Positions 33,710 through 43,270 of a stretch of DNA of 64,000 nucleotides are shown here, in pieces (the first letter of the stretch is position 1; each line of letters starts with the position of its first letter). The position numbers and the translations under genes were made by a program. The notes under the pieces were generated by a model that saw nothing but the letters and a program-made list of their open reading frames with translations, was not told the origin of the DNA and ran no database searches. Origin of the DNA: Ascidiaceihabitans sp034111945 (GTDB lineage: Bacteria; Pseudomonadota; Alphaproteobacteria; Rhodobacterales; Rhodobacteraceae); contig JBLHSG010000019.1 of assembly GCA_047626725.1 (NCBI GenBank), positions 1-64,000 of the forward strand, read 5' to 3'.

Positions 33710-35625
33710 GGCGTAAACGCGCAGACACCGAAGCAACCCATCGGCTGCTGACACGCCGCGCGGCATTGCTGGGCGGCGCCCAATTGCTGTTCATGGGTGG
33801 CCTGGGCATTCGGATGCGCCATTTGCAGGTCGATCAAGCGGATCAATTCCGTCTATTGGCCGAAGAAAACCGGATCAAATTCAAACTGCTGCCGCCTGCC
33901 CGCGGCGAAGTGTTTGACCGCAACGGTATTCTGCTGGCTCAAAACATACCGACCTATCAGATCAAAATTGTGCGCGAAGACGCAGGCGACATCGAAGACG
34001 TGCTGGCAAGCCTTGGCAAAATCGTCACGCTGGACCCCGACATGCTTGAGGACGCGCGCAAACAATTCAAACGCAGCGCGCCATTTTATCCGGTCACAGT
34101 CGCGGACAATGTCGCATGGAAAGACCTAAGTCGCGTGTCGGTTAACGCCCCTGCTTTACCCGGTGTCACACCCGAAGTCGGCCTGTCACGCGTCTATCCG
34201 CTGGGGTCTGATTTTGCCCATGTTCTAGGACGCGTCGGACCGGTCAGCGACTATGATCTTGATCGTATCGAAGACCCTGATCCGCTGTTGCGCATCCCGC
34301 GCTATCAAATCGGCAAGGTCGGCGTCGAAGCCAAAGAAGAGATCAATTTACGCGGTAAAGCCGGCACCAAACAAGTCGAAGTCAACGCCGCTGGTCGCGA
34401 GATGCGCGAACTTGATCGCCGCGAAGGACGCGCTGGTGCCGACCTACAATTGACCGTCGATTCCAAGCTGCAAAACTACGTTCAGGCCCGCCTTGGCGAA
34501 GAAAGCGCGAGCGCCGTCATCATCGATTTGGAAAATGGCGATCTGGTCGCGATTGCCTCGTCACCAACCTATGATCCGAACCTGTTCGTGAATGGCATTT
34601 CGGTCGCAGATTACAAAAACCTGACCGACAACAAATTCCGCCCCCTCGCCAGCAAAGCTGTGCAAGACACCTACGCGCCCGCGTCGACATTCAAAATGAT
34701 CACGGCGTTGGCCGCCCTAGAAGACGGTATTATCGACCCGAATGATACGGTGCGCTGCGTTGGTCACCTCGAAGTAGCAGACCGCAAATTCCACTGTTGG
34801 AAACGGTCGGGCCACGGGTCAATGGATTTGAAAAACTCGCTCAAGCGAAGTTGCGATGTGTATTATTACGATCTGGCCCTAAAGGTCGGGATCGAAAAAA
34901 TATCCGCCATGGCAAAGATCTTTGGCCTGGGCGTACGCCACAAGGTGCCGATGTCTGCGGTTGCACGCGGGCTGGCCCCGACCAAAGACTGGAAGGCCAA
35001 AACCTACGGCAAGGATTGGGTGATCGGCGACACGGTCAACGCATCGATCGGTCAGGGATTTGTGCTTGCGTCGCCCCTGCAGTTGGCCGTGATGTCAGCG
35101 CGCATTGCGACCGGTCGGGCCGTTGAACCCCGCCTGATCAAATCCATCGACGGGGTCATCCAACCCAGCGGTGCAGGTGCGCCACTGGACGTCGATCAAG
35201 CAAACCTGCGCAGAATTCGCCAAGCAATGTATTCAGTTGTGAACGACCGTGGCGGCACCGCTGGCGGCAGCCGAATTGTCGTGGATGAAATGCGCATGGC
35301 GGGCAAAACTGGTACGGCCCAGGTTAGGTCCGTGATCGTCAAAAACTCTGAAGTGCCATGGGAAAAACGTGACCACGCGCTGTTCGTGAATTTCGCGCCT
35401 TACGACAACCCGAAATATGCGGTGGCCGTGGTCGTCGAACACGGCGGCGGCGGATCAAAAGCGGCCGCACCGATTGCCCGCGACATCACATTACAGGCAC
35501 TATACGGCGGCGAACCACCGCTGTCCGCCTACCCGTCCGGGGATCGAAACCGCATTTCAGCACAACAACGCCGCCTGCGCAAAGTACGCCCTGTCGCCAA
35601 CATCGGGGGCAAAGATCAGGCATGA
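33706..35625 (+). CDS. mrdA: Penicillin-binding protein 2
   Basis: A 639-residue class B transpeptidase of the elongation complex. One N-terminal span (RRAALLGGAQLLFMGGLGI) is followed by a dimerisation domain with the RGEVFDRNGILLA motif and a transpeptidase domain with catalytic Ser327 in STFK, the SCD triad in LKRSCDVYYYD, and Lys534 in the AGKTGTAQ box. It crosslinks lateral wall made by RodA. The ATG at 33706 overlaps the mreD stop (ATGA). Confidence 0.96.
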   Translation: MRRKRADTEATHRLLTRRAALLGGAQLLFMGGLGIRMRHLQVDQADQFRLLAEENRIKFKLLPPARGEVFDRNGILLAQNIPTYQIKIVREDAGDIEDVLASLGKIVTLDPDMLEDARKQFKRSAPFYPVTVADNVAWKDLSRVSVNAPALPGVTPEVGLSRVYPLGSDFAHVLGRVGPVSDYDLDRIEDPDPLLRIPRYQIGKVGVEAKEEINLRGKAGTKQVEVNAAGREMRELDRREGRAGADLQLTVDSKLQNYVQARLGEESASAVIIDLENGDLVAIASSPTYDPNLFVNGISVADYKNLTDNKFRPLASKAVQDTYAPASTFKMITALAALEDGIIDPNDTVRCVGHLEVADRKFHCWKRSGHGSMDLKNSLKRSCDVYYYDLALKVGIEKISAMAKIFGLGVRHKVPMSAVARGLAPTKDWKAKTYGKDWVIGDTVNASIGQGFVLASPLQLAVMSARIATGRAVEPRLIKSIDGVIQPSGAGAPLDVDQANLRRIRQAMYSVVNDRGGTAGGSRIVVDEMRMAGKTGTAQVRSVIVKNSEVPWEKRDHALFVNFAPYDNPKYAVAVVVEHGGGGSKAAAPIARDITLQALYGGEPPLSAYPSGDRNRISAQQRRLRKVRPVANIGGKDQA

Positions 35626-36761
35626 GTTATCTTGAATATTCAGTAAAATCCGTCCCCGTCGGACCACGTAAAATTCTGTTTCTAAACTGGCCTTTGGCCC
35701 TGTTGTTAACAACGGTGGCGGGTGTCGGGTTTCTGATGCTTTATTCAGTTGCAGGCGGCAGTTTCACCCCCTGGGCCGAACCGCAAATGAAGCGGTTTGC
35801 AGTCGGATTGGTGCTGATGGTCCTTGTAGGTGTCACGCCGATCTGGTTCTGGCGCAACGTCGCGGGCTTTGCTTATGGGGTCACGGTTTTGCTGTTGCTG
35901 GGCGTCGAATTTTTTGGCGCGGTTGGCATGGGCGCGCAGCGTTGGATCGACCTTGGGTTTATCCGTTTGCAGCCCTCGGAGCTGATGAAAATCACGTTGG
36001 TTATGTTTTTGGCCGCCTACTACGACTGGCTTCCTGCGCACAATAAATCGAAGCCGCAGTGGGTTCTTTTGCCGATCCTGATCATCTTGTTACCCACCGC
36101 GTTGGTTCTGAAACAACCCGATTTGGGAACCTCGATTTTGCTGGTCACGGCGGGTGGTGGCCTAATGTTTGTGGCGGGTGTGCACTGGGCCTATTTTGCA
36201 GCGGTGATCGCGTCGGGTGTAGGGCTCATAACGGCTGTGTTTGTCGGGCGTGGCACCACGTGGCAACTGCTGAAAGACTATCAATATCGCCGTATCGACA
36301 CGTTTTTAGACCCCAGTTCAGACCCTTTGGGCGCGGGATATCACATCACCCAATCCAAGATCGCACTTGGTTCCGGCGGTTGGACGGGGCGCGGATTTAT
36401 GCAAGGCACGCAAAGCCGTTTGAATTTTTTACCCGAAAAACACACCGACTTTATTTTTACCACCTTGGCCGAGGAATTCGGGTTTGTCGGCGGCGTGTCG
36501 TTGCTGGCGTTGTACCTGCTGATCATCGTGTTTTGCGTTCAGTCCGCAGTGTCCAATCGTGATCGTTTTTCAAACCTGCTGATCCTTGGCATCGCGCTAA
36601 ATTTCTTTCTGTTCTTTTCGGTCAATATGTCGATGGTCATGGGCCTCGCGCCTGTCGTTGGCGTGCCGCTGCCGCTGGTCAGTTACGGCGGTTCGGCGAT
36701 GCTGGTCTTGATGCTGGCCTTCGGACTGGTACAAAGTGCGCATGTCCACCGCCCCCGTTAA
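35622..36761 (+). CDS. rodA: Rod-shape glycosyltransferase RodA
   Basis: A 379-residue SEDS-family glycan polymerase with about ten membrane spans. The family signatures are seen: GAQRWIDLGFIRLQPSELMK, and near the end VVGVPLPLVSYGGSAML. The essential Asp of SEDS proteins would be in the loop near HTDFIFTTLAEEFGFVGG. It works with PBP2, encoded just upstream with a four-base overlap, and closes the mre operon. Confidence 0.95.
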   Translation: MSYLEYSVKSVPVGPRKILFLNWPLALLLTTVAGVGFLMLYSVAGGSFTPWAEPQMKRFAVGLVLMVLVGVTPIWFWRNVAGFAYGVTVLLLLGVEFFGAVGMGAQRWIDLGFIRLQPSELMKITLVMFLAAYYDWLPAHNKSKPQWVLLPILIILLPTALVLKQPDLGTSILLVTAGGGLMFVAGVHWAYFAAVIASGVGLITAVFVGRGTTWQLLKDYQYRRIDTFLDPSSDPLGAGYHITQSKIALGSGGWTGRGFMQGTQSRLNFLPEKHTDFIFTTLAEEFGFVGGVSLLALYLLIIVFCVQSAVSNRDRFSNLLILGIALNFFLFFSVNMSMVMGLAPVVGVPLPLVSYGGSAMLVLMLAFGLVQSAHVHRPR

Positions 36762-36775
36762 AACAAGGTTCCAAA

Positions 36776-37708
36776 ATGACAGTTAACGTGCTTTTCGCGG
36801 CTCAGGCCGAACGCTGGCCGCATTACAAAGCGCCGCTGGAAGATGCCATAAAGAACGCCGGTATTGATGCGGTGATCAGCACCGATATTGCCCCTGATCA
36901 GGTCGATTATATCGTCTACGCGCCCAATTCTGATGTTCAGGATTTTGCCCCCTTCACGCGGGCCAAAGCCGTGCTGAACCTTTGGGCGGGCGTCGAAGGA
37001 ATCGTGGGTAACAAAACCTTAACGTTGCCATTGGCCCGCATGGTTGACCCTGGATTGACCCAAGGCATGATCGAATGGGTTTGCGGCCACGTGATGCGCC
37101 ACCACTTGGGCATGGACGCACACATCAAAGGCGTACCGGGCGTCTGGGCACCTAGCGCGCCGCCGCTGTCATGGGACCGCAATGTCGTAGTTTTTGGCCT
37201 TGGCGAACTTGGCACTGCATGCGCCCAAGCATTGGCGCAATTCGGGTTTCAAGTCAGCGGCTGGAGCCGGTCTGCGAAATCCATAAAAGGGGTCAATTGC
37301 CTGCACGGCGCGGACGGTTTGAAAGACGCCTTGGCGCTCGCTGAAATTGCCGTGCTTTTGTTGCCCGATACTGCCGCGACAACCAACACGTTAAACGCCG
37401 AAACCTTGGCTTTGATGCCCAAAGGTGCCGTGATCATCAACCCCGGTCGCGGTCCGTTGATCGACGATAACGCCCTACTGGCCGCCCTCGACAGCGGGCA
37501 CATTTCACACGCAACCCTCGATACATTCCGCGTTGAACCACTGCCCAAAGATGACCCCTACTGGGCGCATCCGAACGTAACGGTCACACCGCACGTTGCC
37601 GCAGAAACACGGGCAAAATATTCGGCCCTGACAGTTGCCGAAAACATCAGGCGAGGCGAAGCAGGCGAGCCGTTCTTGCATCTTGTCGACCGCTCACTTG
37701 GGTACTAA
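36776..37708 (+). CDS. ghrA: Glyoxylate/hydroxypyruvate reductase (GhrA-like)
   Basis: A 310-residue D-2-hydroxyacid dehydrogenase. The NAD(P)-binding loop is VVFGLGELGTACAQALAQ. Catalytic Arg, Glu and His are in NPGRGPLIDD, DTFRVEPLP and TPHVAAETR. It resembles GhrA, which reduces glyoxylate and hydroxypyruvate. It starts 14 bases after rodA, so it may be read through from the mre operon; no functional link is evident. A terminator follows at 37724-37747. Confidence 0.9.
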   Translation: MTVNVLFAAQAERWPHYKAPLEDAIKNAGIDAVISTDIAPDQVDYIVYAPNSDVQDFAPFTRAKAVLNLWAGVEGIVGNKTLTLPLARMVDPGLTQGMIEWVCGHVMRHHLGMDAHIKGVPGVWAPSAPPLSWDRNVVVFGLGELGTACAQALAQFGFQVSGWSRSAKSIKGVNCLHGADGLKDALALAEIAVLLLPDTAATTNTLNAETLALMPKGAVIINPGRGPLIDDNALLAALDSGHISHATLDTFRVEPLPKDDPYWAHPNVTVTPHVAAETRAKYSALTVAENIRRGEAGEPFLHLVDRSLGY

Positions 37709-37723
37709 TCGCCATGGCGTCGG

Positions 37724-37747
37724 GGACTGGGGCCAACACCCCAGTCC
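37724..37747. terminator. Bidirectional hairpin between ghrA and the M3 peptidase gene
   Basis: GGACTGGGG and CCCCAGTCC form a perfect 9-bp stem with a six-base loop between two convergent genes. No long T-run follows on either strand. Confidence 0.6.
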
Positions 37748-37751
37748 TATG

Positions 37752-39764
37752 TTAAGCGTGCAAACCGCGGCCTTTTAACAGCGCCTCGACGCCCGGCAAT
37801 CGACCACGAAACGCGACATATAATTCGCCCGCATCACGGCTACCACCAGTGGACAGAATGTTGTCTTCCAATGCGCGTGCACGTTCCAGATCAAAGGCAC
37901 CGCCGGCTTCTTCGAATGCCGCGAACGCATCGGCGTCCATAACTTCGGACCACATGTAGCTGTAATAGCCGGATGAATATCCGTCACCGGAAAACACATG
38001 CGCAAAATGCGGTGTCGCGTGACGCATCGAAATGGCGTGCGGCATACCAAGGTCTGCTAGGATTTCAGCCTGCTTGGCCATCGGATCAGCAGGTGCGTCA
38101 CCATCATGAAATTCCAGATCAACCAGCGCAGAGGCCACGTATTCAACCGTTGAAAACCCCATGTCATAGGTCGCGGCGGCCAGTACTTTTTCAAGCAATT
38201 CTGCGGGCATCGGTTCACCCGTTTCTGCGTGGGTCGCGAATTCTGACAGCACCTCGGGCACATCAAGCCAGTGTTCGTACAGCTGGCTTGGCAGTTCCAC
38301 AAAATCGCGGGCAACCGATGTACCAGACACCGATTCATAGGTCACATTGGACAACATCTGGTGCAACGCGTGACCAAATTCGTGGAACAACGTGCGCGCA
38401 TCGTCATACGATAACAACGCAGGATCGCTTTTTGCAAAATTACACACGTTGATAACGATCGGAGTTTGATCGCTCGGGAATTTCGCCTGTGCGCGCATCG
38501 CCGAGCACCAAGCCCCAGATCGCTTTGATCCGCGTGCGAAATAATCACCGATAAACACGGCAACATGTTTGCCATTTCGGGTCACGTCCCATGCGCGGCA
38601 ATCCTCGTGATACAGCGCCACATCAAGCGGCTTGAATTCCAACCCGAACAACCTCGTCGCGCAGGAAAAAGACGCGGCAATCATACGGTCCAATTGAAAA
38701 TACGGCTTTAGCTTTGCCTCATCCAGGTCGTGCAATTCACGGCGGCGACGTTCTGCATAAAACCGCCAATCCCATGGTTCCAGCGTGCCATTCACACCAT
38801 CCGACGTCATCATTTGCTGCAAAATCCAAGCGTCTGCATTGGCTTGGGCTTTTGCGGGTTCCCAGACGGACATCAACAAATCACGCACCGCTTGTGGCGT
38901 CTTGGCCATCTCGGTTTCTAGCTTGTAGTTGGCAAAGTTTTCGTAGCCCAACAGACGCGCACGTTCTGAACGAAGCTGTAGTGTTTCACCGGCGATGGCA
39001 CGGTTGTCCGTGGCGCCCCCATTCGCACCGCGCGCGCCCCACGCGTTATAAGCGGTTTCGCGCAAATCGCGGCGGGTCGAGAACTGCAAAAACGGCACGA
39101 TCAACGAACGAGACAGCGTCACAATTGGCCCGTCGACACCCTTTTCCTTGCCAGCGGCACGCGCGGTCGCGACCACAAAATCAGGCAGTCCATCCAGATC
39201 CGTTTCTGCCAATTTCATGAACCATTCACGTTCGTCACCCAGCAGGTTTTGCGTGAATTCAGTGCCCAATACGGCCAAACGTGCTTTGATCGCTTTGATC
39301 CGGTCCTCTTGTGCGCCCTCAAGCGCAGCGCCAGAGCGTACAAAACCACGGTGCGTCAGCATCAAAACACGCGCCTGTTCGTCCGTCAGATCAAGCGTTT
39401 CGCGCGCAGTCCACACGGATGCGACCCGTTCAAACAGCGCTTTGTTCGCAGAAATGTCTGAAAAATGCGCCGCCAGTTTTGGTGAAAAATCGCGCTGCAA
39501 TGCCTCGCGGGCTGGATTGCTGTCGGCACCTGCAACCGTGTAAAACGTGCCCAAGACCTTGTCTAAATCCTTGCCGACACCTTCCAACGCTTCGATCGTG
39601 TTGGCGAACGTCGGCGCGTCAGACGCACTGGCAATTGTCGCAATTTCGGCCGCATGACTGGCCAGTGCCGTATCAAGGGCGGGCGCGAAATCCTCGTCGG
39701 TGATTTTGTCAAACGGAGCGATCTGAAACGGCGTGTCCCAGTCGGCAAGCAACGGATTGGTCAT
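37752..39764 (-). CDS. M3-family oligopeptidase
   Basis: A 670-residue cytoplasmic zinc peptidase of the oligopeptidase A/Dcp group. The metal motif is FHEFGHALHQM with the downstream Glu ligand in GTSVARDFVELPSQ. The rest is the helical clam-shell of the family. It degrades short peptides after proteolysis or from signal sequences. Whether it is an endo-acting oligopeptidase or a peptidyl-dipeptidase cannot be told. It converges with ghrA and is divergent from the SGNH gene. Confidence 0.92.
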   Translation of the reverse strand: MTNPLLADWDTPFQIAPFDKITDEDFAPALDTALASHAAEIATIASASDAPTFANTIEALEGVGKDLDKVLGTFYTVAGADSNPAREALQRDFSPKLAAHFSDISANKALFERVASVWTARETLDLTDEQARVLMLTHRGFVRSGAALEGAQEDRIKAIKARLAVLGTEFTQNLLGDEREWFMKLAETDLDGLPDFVVATARAAGKEKGVDGPIVTLSRSLIVPFLQFSTRRDLRETAYNAWGARGANGGATDNRAIAGETLQLRSERARLLGYENFANYKLETEMAKTPQAVRDLLMSVWEPAKAQANADAWILQQMMTSDGVNGTLEPWDWRFYAERRRRELHDLDEAKLKPYFQLDRMIAASFSCATRLFGLEFKPLDVALYHEDCRAWDVTRNGKHVAVFIGDYFARGSKRSGAWCSAMRAQAKFPSDQTPIVINVCNFAKSDPALLSYDDARTLFHEFGHALHQMLSNVTYESVSGTSVARDFVELPSQLYEHWLDVPEVLSEFATHAETGEPMPAELLEKVLAAATYDMGFSTVEYVASALVDLEFHDGDAPADPMAKQAEILADLGMPHAISMRHATPHFAHVFSGDGYSSGYYSYMWSEVMDADAFAAFEEAGGAFDLERARALEDNILSTGGSRDAGELYVAFRGRLPGVEALLKGRGLHA

Positions 39765-39817
39765 AGGGTTCTCCTTTGCAATTGAATCTAGGGCGCAACA
39801 CGTTAATTAACAACGCC

Positions 39818-40552
39818 ATGCCACAGGGTTTTGACATAATCGCGCGTATCATTTTACTGCCGCTGCTTTTGGTGCAGTGCGTGATCGTGCGTATGCGCGC
39901 GTTGTCACTGCCCGAGGCCACGGGACCGCGTCGGGGGTGTTTGGGTCAAGGGCCGTTATTGCGGGTTTTGATGGTTGGCGACAGTTCTGCAGCAGGGGTC
40001 GGCACCGACACGCAAGATCGCGCGTTGGTGGGTCATGTGACCAAAAATCTGGCCAAAGATCACCGCGTTGAATGGGTGCTGTTTGCCAAGACCGGTGACA
40101 CCACGGCCAGCACGCTTGCGCGATTGCGACAATTGCCGTTGGCGGATTTTGATCTGGCGATTGTGGTGCTTGGTGTGAATGACGCGACGCGGTTTGTGAA
40201 CCTTCGCAAATGGACGGGCCTACAACAGACTTTGGCCAGACGTTTGCGTACAGAATACGGCGCGCAGCAGGTGTTTTTCAGTGCGTTGCCGCCTTTGGGT
40301 CAGTTTCCATTGCTACCCCAGCCTTTAGCGTGGGTTCTTGGGGCTCATGCGATCCGGCTGGATGATGCCTTAAACAAGCGGTGCGCTAGCGATCCCGCAT
40401 TGCATTACGTGCCGATGGAACTGGATATGGATATCAGCGCGATGGCCCCCGATGGCTATCATCCCGGACCCAAAGTTTACGCCGCATGGGGCAACACAAT
40501 GGCTGATTTTATCCGCCGCACACTGGGCAATCCGACCGCGCCTCGATCGTGA
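39818..40552 (+). CDS. Membrane-anchored SGNH/GDSL hydrolase
   Basis: A 244-residue esterase-like protein. A hydrophobic N-terminus (IIARIILLPLLLVQCVIV) looks like an uncleaved anchor or weak signal. SGNH blocks are seen: VLMVGDSSAAGVG (Ser), KTGDTTAS (Gly), VVLGVNDATRF (Asn) and DGYHPGPKVYAAWG (Asp/His). The substrate is unknown; relatives deacylate lipids or sugars. The start ATG 39818 has a poor ribosome site. The end overlaps moeB by 44 bases tail to tail. Confidence 0.8.
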   Translation: MPQGFDIIARIILLPLLLVQCVIVRMRALSLPEATGPRRGCLGQGPLLRVLMVGDSSAAGVGTDTQDRALVGHVTKNLAKDHRVEWVLFAKTGDTTASTLARLRQLPLADFDLAIVVLGVNDATRFVNLRKWTGLQQTLARRLRTEYGAQQVFFSALPPLGQFPLLPQPLAWVLGAHAIRLDDALNKRCASDPALHYVPMELDMDISAMAPDGYHPGPKVYAAWGNTMADFIRRTLGNPTAPRS

Positions 40553-41543
40553 TTTTCCGGCTTTCACCGTACAGCGCATCGTAAATCAGCAATTCACCGC
40601 GCAACGGTTTTCCAGCGTTGGTGATCAGCTTTATTGCCTCGATGGCCATCATCGATCCGATGACGCCGGGCAACGGGCCAATCACGCCAGCCTCAGCGCA
40701 GCTGGGGGCCAATTCGGGTGCGGGCGCTTGGGGGAAAATACAGCGGTAACAGGGGGCGTCATTGTTTGGATCAAAGACGCTCAACTGCCCTTCCCACTGG
40801 GTAAGAGCGCCTGAAATCAATGGCTTGCCCAGCGTCACACAGGTGCTGTTTACCAAATATCTGGTTTCGAAATTGTCACACCCATCCAGAACCATATCGT
40901 AGTCTGCGATCAATTCAGCAGCGTCTGCGGCCCCCAAACGACGATGATAAGGGCGCACATTTACGTAAGGATTTTGGGCGATCATCGCAGCCTGAGCCGA
41001 AAAAACCTTTGGCATTCCGATGTCTTGATCGCGGTGGATTACTTGTCGCTGCAGGTTCGCATTATCAACAACATCATCGTCGACCACACCAATTGTTCCG
41101 ACACCTGCCGCGGCAAGATATTGCAACACCGGCGCACCCAATCCACCGGCACCGATCACAAGAACCTTGGCGTTTTTCAGCGCCTTTTGCCCCGGTCCAC
41201 CGACTTCGCGCATGACGATGTGACGGGCATAGCGGTTCAATTCGGTTTCGGAAAACAGCGGCGTATTAGTTTCCGGCTGTTCACTTTTCATCGCGCGGTT
41301 ACGCAGAAAACCCAGACCTTTGCGATAGATCCAAACCAGCCCCGCAGCCCCAAGAAGTAAAACCCAAGGCATCGCAGTTTCACCCGTTGCCATCCGCAAT
41401 GGGCTATCGGCGGGCAGAACCAAGTGCATCGAAATAACCGCAGTCAGCAGAATGCCGATCAGCGCCCAGCGCATAGATTTTGGTGTATTCAGGACAATAC
41501 CAAGGCCCCAAAACGCGCTACAAAGGAACAATACAAGAAACAT
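40509..41543 (-). CDS. moeB: MoeB/ThiF-type sulfur-carrier adenylyltransferase with membrane anchor
   Basis: A 344-residue E1-like enzyme that adenylates the C-terminus of MoaD or ThiS. The ATP loop is VIGAGGLGAPVLQYLAAAG, with DDDVVDNANLQRQ following and paired zinc cysteines in CYRCIFP and CPVCGG. Unusually, about 95 residues with three hydrophobic segments (MFLVLFLCSAFWGLGIVL, WALIGILLTAVIS, MPWVLLLGAAGLVWIY) precede the enzyme, so it would be membrane-bound. It follows dut with a one-base overlap (TGATG). No MoaD or ThiS gene is in the window. Confidence 0.88.
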   Translation of the reverse strand: MFLVLFLCSAFWGLGIVLNTPKSMRWALIGILLTAVISMHLVLPADSPLRMATGETAMPWVLLLGAAGLVWIYRKGLGFLRNRAMKSEQPETNTPLFSETELNRYARHIVMREVGGPGQKALKNAKVLVIGAGGLGAPVLQYLAAAGVGTIGVVDDDVVDNANLQRQVIHRDQDIGMPKVFSAQAAMIAQNPYVNVRPYHRRLGAADAAELIADYDMVLDGCDNFETRYLVNSTCVTLGKPLISGALTQWEGQLSVFDPNNDAPCYRCIFPQAPAPELAPSCAEAGVIGPLPGVIGSMMAIEAIKLITNAGKPLRGELLIYDALYGESRKITIEARSDCPVCGG

Positions 41544-42001
41544 CAGTCGCGCCCTGTGGATCCGAATCCACCTGCCCCGCGCACCGTTTGATCCAGCGTG
41601 TCCACCAATGCAAACGCACCCTGCACGACGGGGGCCACAACCAGTTGAGCGATGCGCATTCCGTGCGTCACCTCAAAAGGTTCGGCGCTGGTGTTCAGCA
41701 ATATCACACCCAAAGGTCCACGATAATCACTGTCGATTGTGCCAGGACTGTTGGCGAGGGTCACGCCGTTTTTCAACGCCAGACCCGAACGTGGGCGCAC
41801 TTGTATTTCGCACCCCACAGGTATTTCCAGACGCAAACCGGTCGGGACCAAAGCGCGCGCGCCGGGGGCAAGGGTTACGGATTTGCCATCTTCGAAATTG
41901 GCACGCACATCGGCGCCCGCCGCCCCTGTGGTTTCATATGTCGGCAATGCGATGGACGGATCAAAGCCCGCATCGCGCATGACTTTGATCGCGACGCTCA
42001 C
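41543..42001 (-). CDS. dut: dUTP diphosphatase
   Basis: A 152-residue trimeric dUTPase that makes dUMP and keeps uracil out of DNA. The conserved motifs appear in order: AAGADVRA, RPRSGLA, GTIDSDYRG, MRIAQLVVAPV and GAGGFGSTGRD. I start it at GTG 42001, which overlaps the coaBC stop (GTGA); the frame runs 22 codons further without family homology. It is co-transcribed with coaBC and moeB. Confidence 0.95.
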   Translation of the reverse strand: MSVAIKVMRDAGFDPSIALPTYETTGAAGADVRANFEDGKSVTLAPGARALVPTGLRLEIPVGCEIQVRPRSGLALKNGVTLANSPGTIDSDYRGPLGVILLNTSAEPFEVTHGMRIAQLVVAPVVQGAFALVDTLDQTVRGAGGFGSTGRD

Positions 42002-43191
42002 GCCAAAACCTCGGCGATGCGCGCGGCCAATTGGTGGGCGACTTGGGTTTTTGACATCCGTGGCCAAGTTTCGACATCGGTGTCAGAAATCAGCAAAATC
42101 GCGTTTTCGCTGCCGCCCATAATGCCGGTTTCAGGTGACACATCGTTGGCAACGATCCAGTCGCAGCCCTTGCGTTTCCGTTTGGCCGTTGCGTTGTCCT
42201 GCACGTCATTGGTTTCGGCAGCAAAGCCTACAACCAACTGGGGACGCCCCGTTTTTAGCTGTGCAACATGGGCCAAAATATCTGGATTTTCAGCAAAGGT
42301 AAGTTGCGGCAAACCGTCTTTGGTTTTCTTTAGCTTTTGATCGCTCGCGCTGGTCACACGCCAATCTGCGACAGCGGCGGCAAAGATCGCGGCGTCGACA
42401 GGCAACGCGTTTTGTACGGCCTCAAGCATCTGTTGCGCGGTTTGAACGGACACAACTGTGACACCACTGGGCGGCGGCACATCAGCGGGGCCAGTCACAA
42501 AAATCACTTCCGCACCAAGGGCGCTCAATGCGGTTGCCATCGCGCTGCCTTGCGCGCCTGATGACCGATTGGCGATATAGCGGACCGGATCAATCGGTTC
42601 GTGAGTTGGGCCGGACGTGACCAAAACGCGTTTGCCTTGCAACGGGCCAGCCGCCAACTGCGCCTCAAGGGCGGCAACAATTTCAAGCGGTTCAGACATG
42701 CGGCCAGGCCCGAATTCGCCGCACGCCATATCGCCGTCGTTCGGGCCAATCAGCGTAACGCCGTCACCTTGCAAGGTCGCGATATTGCGCTGGGTTGCGG
42801 GGTGCTGCCACATCCGGACATTCATCGCGGGGGCAATCATCACCGGCGTGTCGGTCGCAAGCAACAGGGTCGAGGCCAGATCGTTGGTAATGCCCTGCGC
42901 CATTTTAGCCATCAGGTCAGCCGTTGCCGGTGCGACAAGGATCATATCGGCGCTGCGTGACAGTTGGATATGCCCCATCTCGGCCTCGTTGGTGAGGTCA
43001 AAAAGATCACGGTACACGTTGGTTCCAGCCAATGCGGCAACGGACAATGGCGTCACAAATTCTTCGGCAGCGCGGGTCAAAACCGGTGTCACCTCTGCGC
43101 CGCGTTCCCGCAAACGACGGATCAAATCTAGGCTTTTGTACGCCGCGATTCCGCCTCCGATGATCAGTAAAATCCGTTTGGCACCAAGCAT
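41998..43191 (-). CDS. coaBC: Phosphopantothenoylcysteine decarboxylase/synthetase
   Basis: A 397-residue bifunctional enzyme of coenzyme A synthesis. The N-terminal CoaC flavoprotein (ILLIIGGGIAAYKSLDLIR; active-site PAMNVRMWQHPA) decarboxylates, and the C-terminal CoaB (VLVTSGPTHEPIDPVRYI) joins cysteine to phosphopantothenate. The start ATG 43191 has GGGG upstream; the frame extends 85 codons further without homology. It is followed by dut, a common alphaproteobacterial pair. Confidence 0.95.
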   Translation of the reverse strand: MLGAKRILLIIGGGIAAYKSLDLIRRLRERGAEVTPVLTRAAEEFVTPLSVAALAGTNVYRDLFDLTNEAEMGHIQLSRSADMILVAPATADLMAKMAQGITNDLASTLLLATDTPVMIAPAMNVRMWQHPATQRNIATLQGDGVTLIGPNDGDMACGEFGPGRMSEPLEIVAALEAQLAAGPLQGKRVLVTSGPTHEPIDPVRYIANRSSGAQGSAMATALSALGAEVIFVTGPADVPPPSGVTVVSVQTAQQMLEAVQNALPVDAAIFAAAVADWRVTSASDQKLKKTKDGLPQLTFAENPDILAHVAQLKTGRPQLVVGFAAETNDVQDNATAKRKRKGCDWIVANDVSPETGIMGGSENAILLISDTDVETWPRMSKTQVAHQLAARIAEVLA

Positions 43192-43270
43192 GATGTGCCC
43201 CCTTTGTGACTGGCCGTTGGGGCGACCATAATCGCGCTGAACGTAATCTGCCAGCCCTGTGGGCCTGACG

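Noticed and set aside
40845..40865. TTTACCA-like sequence resembling half of the RutR-type operator
   Set aside because: Only a half-site is present and it lies inside the moeB coding region.
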